From assembly GCF_014837155.1 (NCBI RefSeq), contig NZ_JACYHA010000011.1:1-64000 (forward strand): a DNA stretch of 64,000 bases, read 5' to 3'. This DNA comes from Litchfieldia stipae. GTDB lineage: Bacteria > Bacillota > Bacilli > Bacillales > Bacillaceae_L. Below are positions 63,384 to 64,000 of the stretch, in pieces. Position numbers and translations under genes: made by a program. The first letter of the stretch is position 1; each line of letters opens with the position of its first letter. The notes beneath the pieces are model-generated. The model ran no database searches. It saw only the letters and a list, made by a program, of their open reading frames with translations, and was not told the origin of the DNA.

Positions 63384-64000
63384 ATGAAAAAGATAACGAA
63401 AATAGAAGGAAATAAGGTTGCATCGATTATCAAACCTAAACTACGAGTGGCCGCATACTGTCGTGTTTCTACGGGTAGTGATGAACAGTTAGTAAGTCTA
63501 CAAGCACAAAAATCCCATTATGAGACTTACATAAAGGCAAACCCAGAATGGGAGTATGTTGGCTTGTATTATGATGAGGGAATTAGTGGCACTAAAAAAG
63601 AAAACCGAACGGAACTTCTAAGAATGCTGTCAGATTGTGAAAACAAGAAGATTGACTTAATTATTACAAAGTCCATTAGTAGGTTTGCAAGAAACACTAC
63701 GGATTGTTTGGAGATGGTTCGTAAACTGTTGGACCTTGGGATTTATATCTACTTTGAGAAAGAGAATATCAATACCCAATCAATGGAAAGTGAACTGATG
63801 CTTTCTATATTAAGCGGGCTTGCAGAAAGTGAGTCAATCTCCATTTCGGAAAATAACAAGTGGGCAATTCAAAGGAGATTTCAGAACGGAACTTTTAAGA
63901 TTTCATACCCACCATATGGTTATGACAACATTGACGGTCAAATGGTGGTAAATCCTGAGCAAGCAGAAATTGTGAAGTATATTTTTGCAGAAGTATTATC
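63384..64000 (+). CDS. Large serine recombinase (integrase), partial at window edge
   Basis: First 205 residues of a site-specific large serine recombinase; it runs off the right edge. The resolvase domain has RVAAYCRVSTGSDEQLVSLQ with the nucleophile Ser29, YYDEGISGTKKENRTEL and ITKSISRFARNTTDCLEMVR, followed by the start of the recombinase domain (WAIQRRFQNGTFKISYPPYG). It would integrate and excise the prophage, so one attachment site is expected just beyond the window. Start follows AAGGAGGTGAGGCG. Confidence 0.93.
   Translation, partial: MKKITKIEGNKVASIIKPKLRVAAYCRVSTGSDEQLVSLQAQKSHYETYIKANPEWEYVGLYYDEGISGTKKENRTELLRMLSDCENKKIDLIITKSISRFARNTTDCLEMVRKLLDLGIYIYFEKENINTQSMESELMLSILSGLAESESISISENNKWAIQRRFQNGTFKISYPPYGYDNIDGQMVVNPEQAEIVKYIFAEVL

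Noticed and set aside
1-64000. CRISPR arrays and tRNA or rRNA genes
   Set aside because: No regularly spaced palindromic repeats and no cloverleaf or rRNA sequence were found on either strand.
63339-64000. Attachment site next to the recombinase
   Set aside because: The recombinase gene continues beyond the window, so no att core can be compared.

Overview
The window is low-GC Gram-positive DNA from a spore-forming Bacillaceae member. The first 18 kb carries genes I recognise as orthologues of the Bacillus subtilis yfk-yfj region: yfkK, yfkJ-yfkI-yfkH, yfkF, yfkD, yfjT, pdaA, yfjO and yfjN. A PerR-boxed zosA-type metal ATPase, an iron-sulfur fumarase and a formate/nitrite channel sit among them. 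Gene order is only partly that of B. subtilis, and the species cannot be fixed from sequence alone.

Layout. (1) 0-18 kb is chromosomal housekeeping DNA with clear terminators, two copies of a short terminal-inverted-repeat element, and a gene-free structured patch at 16.68-16.93 kb that looks like the right end of an IS605/TnpB-type element without its gene. (2) 18-20 kb is a graveyard: a GNAT acetyltransferase tail, a BlaR1/M56 peptidase fragment and an IS256-type transposase relic. (3) 19.9-23.3 kb (minus strand) is a surface-protein operon: two small helical paralogues, a 48-residue protein and a large choice-of-anchor-A/DUF11-type repeat protein whose last repeat is cut off beside the IS256 relic. 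(4) 23.9 kb to the right edge is a prophage with HK97-type head and siphovirus tail. Its order is antirepressor, replication genes (primase-helicase, VRR-NUC, SNF2), an ArpU-like late regulator with a phased repeat array and promoter, HNH, small terminase, a modification block, large terminase, head, tail, fibres, holin, amidase, and a large serine recombinase cut by the window edge.

The modification block lies between the two terminase genes. It holds a phage SAM synthetase, a ParB-domain adenine/cytosine-N4-type DNA methyltransferase, a C5-cytosine methyltransferase, and an amidoligase / gamma-glutamylcyclotransferase pair. The amidoligase shares a C-terminal tail with a neighbouring unknown protein, and both genes have the same upstream motif.

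The most striking event is a 7.5-kb composite transposon (32771-40258). It splits the ParB-methyltransferase gene exactly, with a 4-bp target duplication (GATG). Its two ends are diverged copies of one IS3-family element, and the right copy is itself split by an IS21-family element with a 6-bp duplication. The passenger genes (glycosyltransferase, an unknown protein, a Cys-rich helical protein) include a paralogue of the surface operon at 22.5-23.3 kb. Each IS3 copy has a 74-nt hairpin upstream of orfA whose stems are kept by compensatory changes between the copies.

Several genes carry single-base frameshifts (C5 methyltransferase, head protease, istA, istB). These may be real decay or homopolymer errors in the assembly. 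The tail chaperone frameshift, by contrast, has a canonical A_AAA_AAC slippery site and is surely programmed.
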